Assembly (NCBI RefSeq): GCF_002266465.3
Contig: NZ_CP029427.2
Span: forward strand, 1,924,501 to 1,988,500
Direction of reading: 5' to 3'
From: Bradyrhizobium symbiodeficiens
GTDB lineage: Bacteria; Pseudomonadota; Alphaproteobacteria; Rhizobiales; Xanthobacteraceae
DNA length: 64,000 nucleotides
Shown here: positions 9,027 through 17,907 of the stretch, in pieces
Numbering within the stretch: the first letter of the stretch is position 1
Layout: every line of letters begins with the position of its first letter
Notes under the pieces: model-generated
What the model was told of the DNA's origin: nothing
What the model saw: the letters and a program-made list of their open reading frames with translations, nothing else
Database searches by the model: none
Translations under genes and position numbers: made by a program

Positions 9027-10823
9027 ATGTTCTCAAATCGTTTCAACCGCTGGACTGTTGCCGCCATCGCCCTCATGGGCACAGCGCTCGCGACCGTCCC
9101 GGGCAGGGTCCTGGCGCAGACGCCGGATCACCCGGAAAACACGGCGGCGCAGTTTCCGACCCGGAACGATCTGAAGTCGCTGACGACCTCCGGCAGTTAT
9201 CTCGCCGCCCGCCACGCCAGCGTCGAGCGCGACGCGGCTTCCGCCGCCGCCTTCTACCGTTCGGCGCTGCGCACGGATCCCAAGAACAACGAGCTGCTCG
9301 ACCGCGCCTTCATCTCCTCGGTCGCCGACGGCGACATCGATGAAGCGGTCAAGCTCGCCGAGCGCATCCTCACCATCGACAAGACCAACCGCGTCGCGCG
9401 TCTCGTCGTCGGCGTGCATGATCTCAAGGTGAAGAAATACGCAGCCGCGCAGACCAACATCAACCAGTCGATCCGCGGTCCGATCACCGATCTCGTCGCC
9501 ACGCTGCTGTCGGGTTGGGCCGCCTACGGTGCGGGCGACGCCAAGGGCGGTGTGGCCACCATCGACAAGCTGGCAGGTCCCGAATGGTACCCGCTGTTCA
9601 AGGACCTTCACGCCGGCATGATCCTCGAACTCGCCGGCAAGGAGAAGGACGCCGGCACCCGCTTCGAGCGCGCCTACAAGCTGGACGATTCCATGCTGCG
9701 CGTGACCGAGGCTTATGCGCGCTGGCTGTCGCGCAACAAGGATTCCGCCGCCGCGACCACCGTCTACCAGGCCTTCGACAAGAAGCTCGCGCGCCATCCG
9801 CTGATCCAGGAAGGCCTGCGCGAGACCAAGGCCGGCAAGAAAATGCCGCCGCTGGTCGATTCCGCCCAGGCCGGCGCCGCCGAAGCGCTCTACGGCATCG
9901 GCGCCACGCTCACCCGCCGCGGCGGCGAGGACCTGGCGCTGGTCTATCTCCAGCTCTCGCTTTACCTCCAGCCGACCCATCCGCTGGCGCTGCTCTCGCT
10001 CGCCGATCTCTACGAGTCGGTGAAGCGGCCGCAGATGGCGATCAAGGTCTATGAGCGCGTGCCGGCGAGCTCGCCGCTCAAGCGCAACGCGCAGATCCAG
10101 CTTGCCATCGATCTGGATTCCGCCGACCGCACCGACGAGGCGATCAAGATCCTCAAGGGCGTCACATCGGAGGATGCCAAGGACCTCGAAGCGATCATGG
10201 CGCTCGGCAATATCGAGCGCGGCCGCAAGAAGTTCGGCGATTGCGGCGCGACCTATTCGCAAGGCATCGACGCGCTGACACCGGGCAACGATAAGGCCAA
10301 CAGCGTCTGGTACTATTATCGTGGTATCTGCGAGGAACGCTCCAAGCAGTGGGCCAAGGCCGAGGCCGACATGAAGAAGGCGCTCGAGCTGCAGCCCGAC
10401 CAGCCGCACGTCCTCAACTATCTCGGCTATTCCTGGATCGACCAGGGGATCAACCTCGACGAAGGCATGAAGATGATCAAGCGCGCCGTCGAGCAGCGTC
10501 CCGACGACGGCTACATCGTCGATTCACTGGGCTGGGCCTATTACCGCATCGGCAATTACGAAGAAGCGGTGAAGAACCTCGAACGCGCCATCGACCTCAA
10601 GCCCGAGGATCCCACCATCAACGACCATCTCGGCGATGCCTATTGGCGGGTCGGCCGCACGCTGGAAGCCAAATTCCAGTGGGCGCACGCGCGCGATCTC
10701 AAGCCCGAGCCGGAAGAGCTTCCGAAGATCGAGGCCAAGATCGCTAACGGTCTGGCCGACGACAATTCGAACTCCTCCGCAGCGCAGGCCGAGAAGAAAA
10801 AGGATGACGGCAAGGGCGGCTAG
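9027..10823 (+). CDS. Secreted/periplasmic tetratricopeptide repeat protein
   Basis: 598-residue TPR protein. Residues 1-31 form a signal peptide (RFNRWTVAAIALMGTALAT core, then VLAQTP). TPR-type helical repeats run through the protein, clearest at the end: KALELQPDQPHVLNYLGYSW, RPDDGYIVDSLGWAYYRIG, and AIDLKPEDPTINDHLGDAYW. The tail is Lys/Asp-rich. The role is probably scaffolding in the envelope; no enzyme domain is seen. The ATG at 9027 is preferred to an ORF extension to 8784 because the signal peptide begins there. ispE follows 28 bp downstream, so the two are likely co-transcribed. The 296 bp before the gene show nothing I can name. Confidence 0.87.
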   Translation: MFSNRFNRWTVAAIALMGTALATVPGRVLAQTPDHPENTAAQFPTRNDLKSLTTSGSYLAARHASVERDAASAAAFYRSALRTDPKNNELLDRAFISSVADGDIDEAVKLAERILTIDKTNRVARLVVGVHDLKVKKYAAAQTNINQSIRGPITDLVATLLSGWAAYGAGDAKGGVATIDKLAGPEWYPLFKDLHAGMILELAGKEKDAGTRFERAYKLDDSMLRVTEAYARWLSRNKDSAAATTVYQAFDKKLARHPLIQEGLRETKAGKKMPPLVDSAQAGAAEALYGIGATLTRRGGEDLALVYLQLSLYLQPTHPLALLSLADLYESVKRPQMAIKVYERVPASSPLKRNAQIQLAIDLDSADRTDEAIKILKGVTSEDAKDLEAIMALGNIERGRKKFGDCGATYSQGIDALTPGNDKANSVWYYYRGICEERSKQWAKAEADMKKALELQPDQPHVLNYLGYSWIDQGINLDEGMKMIKRAVEQRPDDGYIVDSLGWAYYRIGNYEEAVKNLERAIDLKPEDPTINDHLGDAYWRVGRTLEAKFQWAHARDLKPEPEELPKIEAKIANGLADDNSNSSAAQAEKKKDDGKGG

Positions 10824-10851
10824 TCTGGGTGAAGTTGGGGGCGTGTCGCCG

Positions 10852-11736
10852 ATGCCGGCGTTGATTGAAGAAGGACGGGCGAAGGTCAATCTCAGCCTTC
10901 GCGTCGTCGGCCGTCGTGCGGATGGCTATCATGATCTCGAAAGCGTGGTCGCGTTCGCCGACTGCGCCGATCGGCTTACCTTGGAGCCGGGCGGCGAGCT
11001 GAAGCTCACCACCACCGGACCGCTTGCCGCGGCTTGCGGCGAAACCGCGGACAATCTCGTCTTCAAGGCGGCCAAGCTTCTGACTGACGCGGTGCCGAAC
11101 CTGAAGCTCGGCGCCTTCGCGCTCGACAAGGTGCTGCCGGTTGCCGCGGGCATCGGCGGCGGCTCGGCTGATGCTGCAGCAGCCCTGCGGCTCCTGGCGC
11201 GTCTCAACGATTTGTCGCTCGATGATCCGCGCCTGCAGAAGGTCGCGCTCGCGACCGGCGCCGACGTGCCGGTGTGCCTGTTCTCGCGCGCCTGCGACAT
11301 GACCGGCGTCGGCGAGCAGCTGCTGCCGCTCGCGCTGCCGAGCATGCCATGCGTGATGGTCAATCCGCGCGTGCCTGTGGCCACCAAGGATGTTTTCCAG
11401 GAGCTGGGCCTGCGAAACGGCGAGCTCCTGGTTGGCGCCACCTCGGTTCTCCGTGCTCCGGCCTGGCCGGAGGAGGGTGGGTCGATCGCCGATTGGGTCG
11501 ACGTTCTCGAAACCGTCGCCAACGATCTCGAAGAGCCTGCGCTGCGTATCGAACCTGTCATCGGCGAGGTGCTGGAGGCCTTGCGTGGCTCCGCCGGCGT
11601 CAAGCTCGCCCGCATGTCCGGCTCGGGCGCGACGTGCTTTGCGATCTACGGCTCGCCCGCCGATACGCATGCCGCGGCCGAAAAGATCCGGCGCGATCAT
11701 CCCGGCTGGTGGGTGCATGCGGGGACGTTGAGCTAG
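10852..11736 (+). CDS. ispE: 4-diphosphocytidyl-2-C-methyl-D-erythritol kinase
   Basis: GHMP kinase of the MEP pathway; phosphorylates CDP-methylerythritol on the way to isopentenyl diphosphate. 294 residues from ATG 10852. The family start EEGRAKVNLSLRVVGRRADGYHDL, the ATP-loop PVAAGIGGGSADAAAALRLL and the C-terminal MSGSGATCFAIY are all present. A GTG at 10843 is an alternative start three codons earlier. The product feeds the polyprenyl synthase encoded at 15.6-16.6 kb, though the two are not linked as an operon. Confidence 0.96.
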   Translation: MPALIEEGRAKVNLSLRVVGRRADGYHDLESVVAFADCADRLTLEPGGELKLTTTGPLAAACGETADNLVFKAAKLLTDAVPNLKLGAFALDKVLPVAAGIGGGSADAAAALRLLARLNDLSLDDPRLQKVALATGADVPVCLFSRACDMTGVGEQLLPLALPSMPCVMVNPRVPVATKDVFQELGLRNGELLVGATSVLRAPAWPEEGGSIADWVDVLETVANDLEEPALRIEPVIGEVLEALRGSAGVKLARMSGSGATCFAIYGSPADTHAAAEKIRRDHPGWWVHAGTLS

Positions 11737-11751
11737 CTCTTTCTCCGGCGA

Positions 11752-11850
11752 CGGTGCCGTAAGGTGGGCAAAGCGCCGCCACCAAATTGTTCGTGCAATC
11801 CGGATGCATGGTGGGCACGGCGCTGTCGCGCCTTTGCCCACCTGCGGCAG
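11752..11850. repeat. Intergenic palindromic repeat, family A (copy 2)
   Basis: CGGTGCCGTAAGGTGGGCAAAG at the left and CGCCTTTGCCCACC at the right, with an inner GTGGGCACG. It lies between the stops of the convergent genes ispE and the alpha/beta hydrolase. Confidence 0.88.
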
Positions 11851-11855
11851 TCGAG

Positions 11856-12746
11856 CTAGCCGCTGCCTTCCTCAGCCAGTCCGAGAAATTGTCGGATCTC
11901 GCCCAGCACCTCCTGCGGCTTGTCGTGCTGCAGCCAGTGCCCCGCGCCTGAGATGGTCTCGACCCGCGCGTTCTGGAAATACCGCTCAAGGCCTGCTGCT
12001 CTGGCACCGGCGAGAAAGCTCTCGCCGGCGTTGAGCAGCAGGGTCGGGCAGGCGATGCGCGACCACAGCGCGACGTGATCGTCCGGCCAGAGCCGGTGCG
12101 GCGCGGAGGCGCGCTGATAGGGATCGAACTTCCAGCTATAGGTGCCGTCCTCGTTCTGCCGCGCGCCGTGCGTGGCGAGATGCAGCGCGAGGTCGCGGGA
12201 CAGGCGCTTGTTGTGCTGTACCATCTGTGCGGCCGCGTCTTCGAGGGTCGCATAGCGGCGCGGCGTGCGGTCGTGCAGCTTGTCGAGCTGGCCGACCCAT
12301 TTGCCGATGCGCTCATGCGCCGGCGGCTTCGGCGTGTCCGGCAACATGGTCACGCCGTCGAGCACGACCAGCTTTGCGACCTGCTCGGGGAATGCGCCCG
12401 AAAAGATCAGGCTCACCATGCCGCCCATCGAATGGCCGATGAGAGTCACTTCAGGCGTTGCGATGGTGCGGATGAGCTGGGCGAGATCGTAGACATATTC
12501 GGTCAGCGCGTAGCTGCCGCCTCTGGTCCAGTCGGAATCGCCGTGGCCGCGCAAATCGGGCGCGACCACATGAAAATGCGGCTGCAGCGAGCGGGCGATG
12601 ACGTCCCAGCTCCGGCAGTGATCGCGGCCGCCATGGACCAGGATCAGAGGCGGCGCGCTCTCATTGCCCCAATCGGCGTAATGCAGCCTCAGACCATGAG
12701 ACTCGTAGAAGCGGCTTTGTGGAGCGAGCATCGGAGCGCTATCCAT
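11856..12746 (-). CDS. Alpha/beta-fold hydrolase
   Basis: 296-residue serine hydrolase of the alpha/beta fold. Seen are the oxyanion region ILVHGGRDHCRSWD, DLRGHGDSDW, the nucleophile elbow GHSMGG (Ser106) and the C-terminal His in SGAGHWLQHDKP; the acid is probably the Asp/Glu near NAGESFLAGA. Substrate unknown; homologues are annotated as esterases, haloperoxidase-like or epoxide hydrolases. Its ATG lies 8 bp inside the end of the LysE gene, so translation is probably coupled. Confidence 0.88.
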   Translation of the reverse strand: MDSAPMLAPQSRFYESHGLRLHYADWGNESAPPLILVHGGRDHCRSWDVIARSLQPHFHVVAPDLRGHGDSDWTRGGSYALTEYVYDLAQLIRTIATPEVTLIGHSMGGMVSLIFSGAFPEQVAKLVVLDGVTMLPDTPKPPAHERIGKWVGQLDKLHDRTPRRYATLEDAAAQMVQHNKRLSRDLALHLATHGARQNEDGTYSWKFDPYQRASAPHRLWPDDHVALWSRIACPTLLLNAGESFLAGARAAGLERYFQNARVETISGAGHWLQHDKPQEVLGEIRQFLGLAEEGSG

Positions 12747-13371
12747 TCGCCGGCCGCCGCACCAGTGCCAGCGACAGGCCGAGGCCGGCGATGAAGACGC
12801 CGGAGCCCTGCGTGAGACGCCGCATCAGATGCGGCCGTCCCATCAGCTGCGTGCGTGTTGCTGAGGCCATCAGCACCACGACGATATCGGCGAGCGTATT
12901 CAACGCCACCGAGATTGCGCCGAGCATGATGAACTGCAGCGTGGGGCTCGATCCCGCGGGATCTAGGAATTGCGGAATGAAGGCGAGGAAAAACGCGGCG
13001 ATCTTCGGGTTCAGCGACTCGACCAGCACGCCGTCGCGGAACGCGCGCTTGTCACCGGTCGGCTCGCTCGCGATCGACAATGCGCGGCCGGCGCTGCGGA
13101 ACGTCTTGATGCCGAGCCAGACCAGATAGAGCACGCCGACGAATTTGACGGCGGCGAACAGTTCGGCGCTGGCGAGGATGATCGCGGAAATGCCGAGGCT
13201 GCCCGCGACGACATGAACCAGCCCGCCCAGCGCCGTGCCCGCGGTCGATGCAAAGCCGCTGTCGCGTCCCTCCGACAAGGTCCGTGCCGCGACGTAGAAG
13301 ATGCCGGGACCGGGAACAGCGGCGATGAGACAGGCCGCGGCCAGGAACAGCCAGAAATTCGTTTCGATCAT
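12739..13371 (-). CDS. LysE/RhtB-family amino-acid exporter
   Basis: 210-residue inner-membrane protein with five to six hydrophobic segments, starting NFWLFLAAACLIAAVPGPG, the conserved PGPG of this family. GTALGGLVHV and VLYLVWLGIKTFRS are also typical. It likely exports an amino acid or homoserine-lactone-like compound; the substrate cannot be named. First gene of a two-gene operon with the overlapping hydrolase. Confidence 0.9.
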   Translation of the reverse strand: MIETNFWLFLAAACLIAAVPGPGIFYVAARTLSEGRDSGFASTAGTALGGLVHVVAGSLGISAIILASAELFAAVKFVGVLYLVWLGIKTFRSAGRALSIASEPTGDKRAFRDGVLVESLNPKIAAFFLAFIPQFLDPAGSSPTLQFIMLGAISVALNTLADIVVVLMASATRTQLMGRPHLMRRLTQGSGVFIAGLGLSLALVRRPANG

Positions 13372-13433
13372 CCTGTTTTCGTAGCGCAGCGCACCGCGAT
13401 TGCAAGCCTTCTGGCTCGAAGGGGGCCCGTCGT

Positions 13434-14696
13434 TTAATCCATGCGGCGGAAGATCACGCTGGCATTCACCCCGCCGAAGCCGAAACCGTTGGAGATCGCG
13501 TGTTGCATCGGCATCGGCCGCGCGCTGCCGGCGACGATGTCGATGCCATCGGCGCCCGCATCGGGGTTTTCGAGATTGAGCGTCGGCGGTGCGATCTGAT
13601 CGCGCAAAGCGAGCACGGTGAAGATCGCCTCGAGGCCGCCGGCGGCGCCGAGTAGATGGCCGGTGGCCGATTTGGTGGCGCTGACGGCGATGCCGCGGTT
13701 ACGGCCGAACAGCGCGGCGATGGCGCCAAGCTCGCTCTCGTCGCCCGCCGGCGTCGATGTCGCGTGCGCATTCAGGTGCTGCAGATCGGCCGGCGCAAGG
13801 CTCGCCTGCCGGAGCGCGATCTCCATGGCGCGGCGGGCGCCGTCGCCATCGGGCGGACCTGATGTCATGTGGTAGGCGTCCGCCGTCGTGCCGTATCCGA
13901 TCACCTCTGCAATCGGCGTGGCGCCACGCGCGAGCGCATGTTCCAGCTCTTCGATGACGAGAATGCCGGCGCCTTCGCCCATGACGAAGCCATCGCGGTC
14001 GCGATCGAACGGGCGTGAGGCGCGTGCGGGTTCGTCGTTGAAGCCGCTCGATAGCGCGCGCGCTGCGGCAAAGCCGCCGAGGCTGACGATATCGATGCAG
14101 GCCTCCGCGCCGCCGCAGATCGCGATATCGGCTTCGCCCGCGCGGATCATGCGCGCGGCATCGCCGATCGCCTGGACGCCGGCGGCGCACGCCGTGACCG
14201 GTGTGCCCAGCGCGCCCTTGTAGCCGTATTTGATCGAGACGTGGCCGGCGGCGAGATTGGCCAAAAACGAGGGTATCGTGAACGGCGAGAGCCGGCGCAC
14301 GCCGCGCTGCTCGGTAATGCGCACCGCCTCCGCCATCGCCGGAAAGCCGCCGACGCCGGAGCCAATGATCGTCGCGGTCCGTTCCAGCGCGGCCATATCC
14401 TGCGGCGTCCATCTGGCCTGCGCGACGGCTTCTGCGGTGGCGAGCAGCGCGAACAGGATGAAGCGGTCCATCTTGCGCTGGTCTTTTGGCGCGGCCGCCT
14501 GCGCGGGATCGAAGCCGCCGTCGGCATCGTCGGCCTTGTCAGGCACGAGTCCGGCAATGCGCGCCGGAAGGACTTGTGCCCATTCGGGCAGCGGGCGAAG
14601 TCCGCTGTGTCCGGCGAGCAGCCGGCGCCAGGAGGTTTCGACACCGCAGCCGAGCGGCGACACCGCTCCCATTCCCGTCACGACGATACGACGCAT
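13434..14696 (-). CDS. fabF: Beta-ketoacyl-ACP synthase II (FabF-like)
   Basis: Condensing enzyme extending acyl-ACP with malonyl-ACP. 420 residues; catalytic triad C170 (VTACAAG), H311 (NAHATSTP) and H347 (KSATGHLLGAAGG), with K342. N-terminal VVTGMGAVSPLG and C-terminal FGFGGVNASVIF are classic. It is not beside acpP or fabG and is instead paired with an HxlR regulator one base upstream, so it is probably an accessory KAS II for a specialised or inducible fatty acyl product, not the housekeeping copy (inference). Confidence 0.93.
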   Translation of the reverse strand: MRRIVVTGMGAVSPLGCGVETSWRRLLAGHSGLRPLPEWAQVLPARIAGLVPDKADDADGGFDPAQAAAPKDQRKMDRFILFALLATAEAVAQARWTPQDMAALERTATIIGSGVGGFPAMAEAVRITEQRGVRRLSPFTIPSFLANLAAGHVSIKYGYKGALGTPVTACAAGVQAIGDAARMIRAGEADIAICGGAEACIDIVSLGGFAAARALSSGFNDEPARASRPFDRDRDGFVMGEGAGILVIEELEHALARGATPIAEVIGYGTTADAYHMTSGPPDGDGARRAMEIALRQASLAPADLQHLNAHATSTPAGDESELGAIAALFGRNRGIAVSATKSATGHLLGAAGGLEAIFTVLALRDQIAPPTLNLENPDAGADGIDIVAGSARPMPMQHAISNGFGFGGVNASVIFRRMD

Positions 14697-14697
14697 G

Positions 14698-15213
14698 TCA
14701 GTCTCCAGCCGGCGCGACGGCCGGGTTCATGGCCTTGAGCGAAGCGAGACGCTTGCGCATGCCGCGGCTGGCGCGGGGGCCGGCGACGACGACAGCATTA
14801 GCAAGCGTGATCGGCTGCATGTTGGCAGCGTCGACAACGATCGGATCGAACGGGCGAGTGCTGCTCCGGTTCGCCAGCACGATGGATTCGCCCTTGGGTG
14901 CGAGATGCTTGTTGCCCCAGGCGAGCAGCGTAGCGATCACCGGGAAGAAATCGCGCGCCTTGTCGGTCAGAACATATTCGTAACGCGGCGGCCGCTCCTG
15001 ATAGCGGCGGCGCACGAACATGCCTGATGCGGTGAGATGGGCAAGCCGCCGCGACAGGATGTTCGGCGCGATCCCGAGGCTTTGCGAGAATTCGTCAAAC
15101 CGCGTCGCGCCCTGGAACGCGTCCCGGAGAATCAAGATGCTCCACCATTCGCCAACGGTCTCCACCGCGCGGCCGACCGGGCATTCCTGGATGGACGAGG
15201 ATTTTGGCTGCAT
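14698..15213 (-). CDS. HxlR-family winged-helix regulator
   Basis: 171-residue DNA-binding protein. Residues 10-100 are an HxlR domain: CPVGRAVETVGEWWSILILR, FDEFSQSLGIAPNILSRRL and RYQERPPRYEYVLTDKARDF. The Cys near position 11 is common in redox- or aldehyde-sensing members. The C-terminal 65 residues are a variable tail. Its stop and the fabF ATG are one base apart, so it forms an operon with fabF, and a palindrome just upstream of its own start suggests autoregulation. Confidence 0.92.
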   Translation of the reverse strand: MQPKSSSIQECPVGRAVETVGEWWSILILRDAFQGATRFDEFSQSLGIAPNILSRRLAHLTASGMFVRRRYQERPPRYEYVLTDKARDFFPVIATLLAWGNKHLAPKGESIVLANRSSTRPFDPIVVDAANMQPITLANAVVVAGPRASRGMRKRLASLKAMNPAVAPAGD

Positions 15214-15229
15214 GGCGGGAAGCTAGGGC

Positions 15230-15254
15230 AGTAACTTGCAAAAAGCAAGTAACT
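15230..15254. promoter_or_regulatory. Candidate HxlR operator
   Basis: Inverted repeat AGTAACTTGC-AAAAA-GCAAGTAACT (one mismatch between arms), 17-41 bases upstream of the hxlR start. An ACTTGC/GCAAGT palindrome in that position is what an autoregulating HxlR dimer would bind. No second copy was noticed nearby. Confidence 0.6.
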
Positions 15255-15338
15255 CGGTGACGGGACGAAGCGTGCGGAGCGAGTGAGACCGGGCTGTGGT
15301 GGAGAGCTGAAGAGCAGTCGCGCACTGAACCGCTCTCG

Positions 15339-15485
15339 TGCCCCGGACGCAGCGCAGCGTCCCCGGCGATGCGAAGCATCGTCCGGTGCGCTGCAGAGCC
15401 GGGGCCTATGTCGCAGATGATTGTGGATATCGCGTGGGTCCCGGCTCTGCGCAGCAGCGTTTCACGCTGCAGCGCGTCCGGGACA
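15339..15485. repeat. Intergenic palindromic repeat, family D
   Basis: GTGCCCCGGACGCAGCGCAG on the left pairs with CTGCAGCGCGTCCGGGACAC on the right; an inner GAGCCGGGG / CCCGGCTC pair lies between. It fills the 350 bp space between hxlR and the polyprenyl synthase; apart from it and the hxlR operator I see nothing there. Confidence 0.8.
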
Positions 15486-15564
15486 CAGAAGTGAGCGGTG
15501 TCGATGCAGTGTCGGCGCTATCTCAGGAGTGCCGTCCCGGCCTGGTAAGCTGCAGGCACCAATC

Positions 15565-16584
15565 CTAATGCGATCGCGCCAGACAGAACGCCACCACCTG
15601 CTCCAGCGCGCTCTTCATCGGTGAAGATGGGAACAGCGCCAGCGCATCCACCGCCATGGCGCCGTAGTGCTGGGCGCGGCTCAGCGTGTCCTCGAGCGCG
15701 CGGTGCTTGTTCATCAGGCCGATGGCGTGATCGAGGTCGCTATCGCCGATCTCGCCGCGCTCCAGCGCCTTGATCCAGAACGCGCGCTCGGTGTCGTTGC
15801 CGCGGCGGAAGGCGAGCACCACCGGCAGGGTGATCTTGCCCTCGCGGAAATCGTCGCCGGTGTTCTTGCCGAGCTTGGCGCTCTTGCCGCCATAGTCGAG
15901 CACGTCGTCGACGAGCTGGAAGGCGATGCCGAGATTCATGCCGACCGAGCGGCAGGCGGTTTGCTCCGCCTTCGGGCGGTTGGCGATCACGGGGCCGACC
16001 TCGCACGCGGCTGCGAACAATTCGGCGGTCTTGCCGCGGATCACGGCGAGATATTCGTCCTCGGTGGTCGCGGTGTTCTTGGCCGCGGCAAGCTGCATCA
16101 CCTCGCCCTCGGCGATGGTGGCGGCGGCCGCGGAGAGGATGTCGAGCGCGCGAAGCGAGCCGACCTCGACCATCATGCGGAAGGCTTGGCCGAGCAGGAA
16201 GTCGCCGACCAGCACGCTCGCCTCGTTGCCCCAGAGCATGCGCGCCGACAGCTTGCCACGCCGCAGCTCGCTCTCGTCGACGACGTCGTCGTGCAGCAGC
16301 GTGGCGGTATGCATGAACTCGACGCTGGCCGCCAGCTTGATATGGCCGTCGCCAGCGTAGCCGGCGAGGTTTGCCATGGCGAGCGTTAGCATCGGCCGGA
16401 GCCGCTTGCCGCCGGAGGAGATCAGGTGGTTGGCGACCTCCGGGATCATGGTCACGTCCGAACCGGTCCGCGACAGGATCGTGGCGTTGACGCGCTCCAT
16501 GTCAGGGGCGACAAGGGCAACCAGCTCTTCGATCGACGCGCCGGGAGTTTCGAAAGGTACGATGACGGCCACGCCGGTCTCCAA
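15565..16584 (-). CDS. ispB: Long-chain trans-polyprenyl diphosphate synthase
   Basis: Builds the ubiquinone side chain (usually C50 in Rhizobiales) by successive addition of isopentenyl diphosphate. 339 residues. First Asp-rich motif LLHDDVVDES and second QLVDDVLDY are intact, with the IPP-binding GGKRLRP near residue 58. The length-determining residues before the first motif (ASVEFMHTATLLHDD) are small, fitting a long product. Single gene, divergent from the DUF2007 gene. Confidence 0.92.
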   Translation of the reverse strand: METGVAVIVPFETPGASIEELVALVAPDMERVNATILSRTGSDVTMIPEVANHLISSGGKRLRPMLTLAMANLAGYAGDGHIKLAASVEFMHTATLLHDDVVDESELRRGKLSARMLWGNEASVLVGDFLLGQAFRMMVEVGSLRALDILSAAAATIAEGEVMQLAAAKNTATTEDEYLAVIRGKTAELFAAACEVGPVIANRPKAEQTACRSVGMNLGIAFQLVDDVLDYGGKSAKLGKNTGDDFREGKITLPVVLAFRRGNDTERAFWIKALERGEIGDSDLDHAIGLMNKHRALEDTLSRAQHYGAMAVDALALFPSSPMKSALEQVVAFCLARSH

Positions 16585-16707
16585 TATTTGCCCCGGAAGG
16601 GCTATTCTGACGGAAAGACAATAGAAACTGGCGGCGGATGCGGCAAGGCCCGCGGAACCATTGACATTTGCCGCTTTAGCCCCCTTTCAGGCAAGGAAAC
16701 CTGCGTT

Positions 16708-16935
16708 TTGCGTGAACTGGTTCGGACCAACGATATGGTGCTGGTGTCGGCGGTCGGCGCGCTGCTCGACGGCGCCAATATCCATCATCTGGTGCTGGAC
16801 CAGAACATGAGCATCATCGAGGGCTCGCTCGGCATTTTGCCGCGGCGGATCCTGGTTCATGAGGACGACGCCCAGGAGGCGCGGAAGTTGCTAACCGAAG
16901 CCGGTCTCAGTCACGAACTGCGCGGCGATGAGTGA
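16708..16935 (+). CDS. DUF2007-domain small protein
   Basis: 75-residue protein with the DUF2007 (putative signal-transducing protein) fold: LVRTNDMVLVSAVGALLDGA, LGILPRRILVHEDDAQEA. The start is taken as TTG at 16708 because an AAGGAA lies about ten bases before it and homologues start at this point; the ATG at 16735 is the alternative. It overlaps the following methyltransferase by 8 bp, so the two are coupled. Function unknown. Confidence 0.82.
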   Translation: MRELVRTNDMVLVSAVGALLDGANIHHLVLDQNMSIIEGSLGILPRRILVHEDDAQEARKLLTEAGLSHELRGDE

Positions 16936-17692
16936 GGCCGTAGATATCACCGAGGACGCTTTTCTCGGCGGCCAGCTGCGCCTGAAGCAGAAGCGGAGTG
17001 GCCACCGCGCCGGGCACGACGCCATCCTGCTTGCGGCGGCGACCGTGGCCCGCCGGGGGGACCGCGTGGTCGATTTCGGCGCCGGCATCGGCACGGCCGG
17101 GCTGGTGTTGGCCCGGCGCGTCCCCGGCATCGGGCTGAGCCTGGTCGAGATCGATCCGGAACTGGCCGAGCTGGCGCGCGCCAATGCCGCCGCGAATGCG
17201 CTTGCCGCCGAGATCATCGTGCTCGATGTCACGGCCGACGCGCAGGTCTTTGCGGCAAACGGGCTGTCGCCCGACAGCGTCGACGTCGTGCTGATGAATC
17301 CGCCGTTCAACGACCCGGCCCGGCATCGGGGCTCGCCGGACCAGGCGCGTCACACCGCGCATGTGGCGACGGAGGAGACCCTGAATGCCTGGGTGCATGC
17401 AGCGCGGCGCATCCTCCGATCGAATGGTGTGCTGACATTGATCTGGCGCGCAGATGGAATCGCCGATGTCCTGGCGGCGCTGTCGCGCGGCTTCGGCAGT
17501 ATTGCGATCCTGCCGGTTCACGGCGAGGCGGGGCAGCCTGCGATCCGCGTGCTGATGCGTGCGGTCAAAGGGAGCCGGGCTCCGACGCGATTGCTGCCGG
17601 GTCTCATGCTCAACGACGAGACAGGCGCGTCCAAGAACGAACTGGTCGAGATTCTGGAGGGGAGAGCGGCCTTGCCGCTGGTGGAACCGTGA
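16928..17692 (+). CDS. N6-adenine methyltransferase, TrmN6/YfiC-like
   Basis: 254-residue Rossmann-fold SAM methyltransferase of the small-domain family. SAM-binding VVDFGAGIGTAGL (residues 47-59), acidic VEID (73-76), and the catalytic NPPF (124-127), typical of enzymes methylating N6 of adenine, as in tRNA1(Val) A37 modification. Start GDAFLGGQLRLKQ-like region (residues 9-21) is also that of YfiC homologues. RNA target not proven by the sequence. Overlaps DUF2007 gene. Confidence 0.85.
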   Translation: MSEAVDITEDAFLGGQLRLKQKRSGHRAGHDAILLAAATVARRGDRVVDFGAGIGTAGLVLARRVPGIGLSLVEIDPELAELARANAAANALAAEIIVLDVTADAQVFAANGLSPDSVDVVLMNPPFNDPARHRGSPDQARHTAHVATEETLNAWVHAARRILRSNGVLTLIWRADGIADVLAALSRGFGSIAILPVHGEAGQPAIRVLMRAVKGSRAPTRLLPGLMLNDETGASKNELVEILEGRAALPLVEP

Positions 17693-17696
17693 CGGC

Positions 17697-17795
17697 TTAC
17701 TGCGGCAGCGATTCCGGCTGCTGCTCTTGCGGAGACGTCAGGCGGATCGCCATGAACAGCGCACCGATCAGCAGCATCAGCAGATAAATTTTCAT
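17697..17795 (-). CDS. 32-residue single-pass membrane miniprotein
   Basis: ATG at 17795, stop at 17697. The product starts MKIYLLMLLIGALFMAIRL and continues TSPQEQQPESLPQ: one hydrophobic helix (residues 3-18) and a polar tail. A GGAGA lies 8 bases before the ATG, a strong ribosome-binding site. It is convergent with the methyltransferase (4 bp apart) and divergent from sppA. Too short for homology calls by eye; function unknown. Confidence 0.6.
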   Translation of the reverse strand: MKIYLLMLLIGALFMAIRLTSPQEQQPESLPQ

Positions 17796-17907
17796 GGGTG
17801 TTCTCCGCTGGCTCATTGCAGCCTCCCAAAGGGAATTCTGCAAAACACGTTCCGGGCACTTCCAATGACAGTCGCGTGATAAGAAATGATTAATCAGAGG
17901 TAACGGC

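Noticed and set aside
15339..15485. Insertion-sequence remnant at the family D repeat and similar elements
   Set aside because: No transposase fragment, no target duplication visible; the structure is that of short palindromic repeats.
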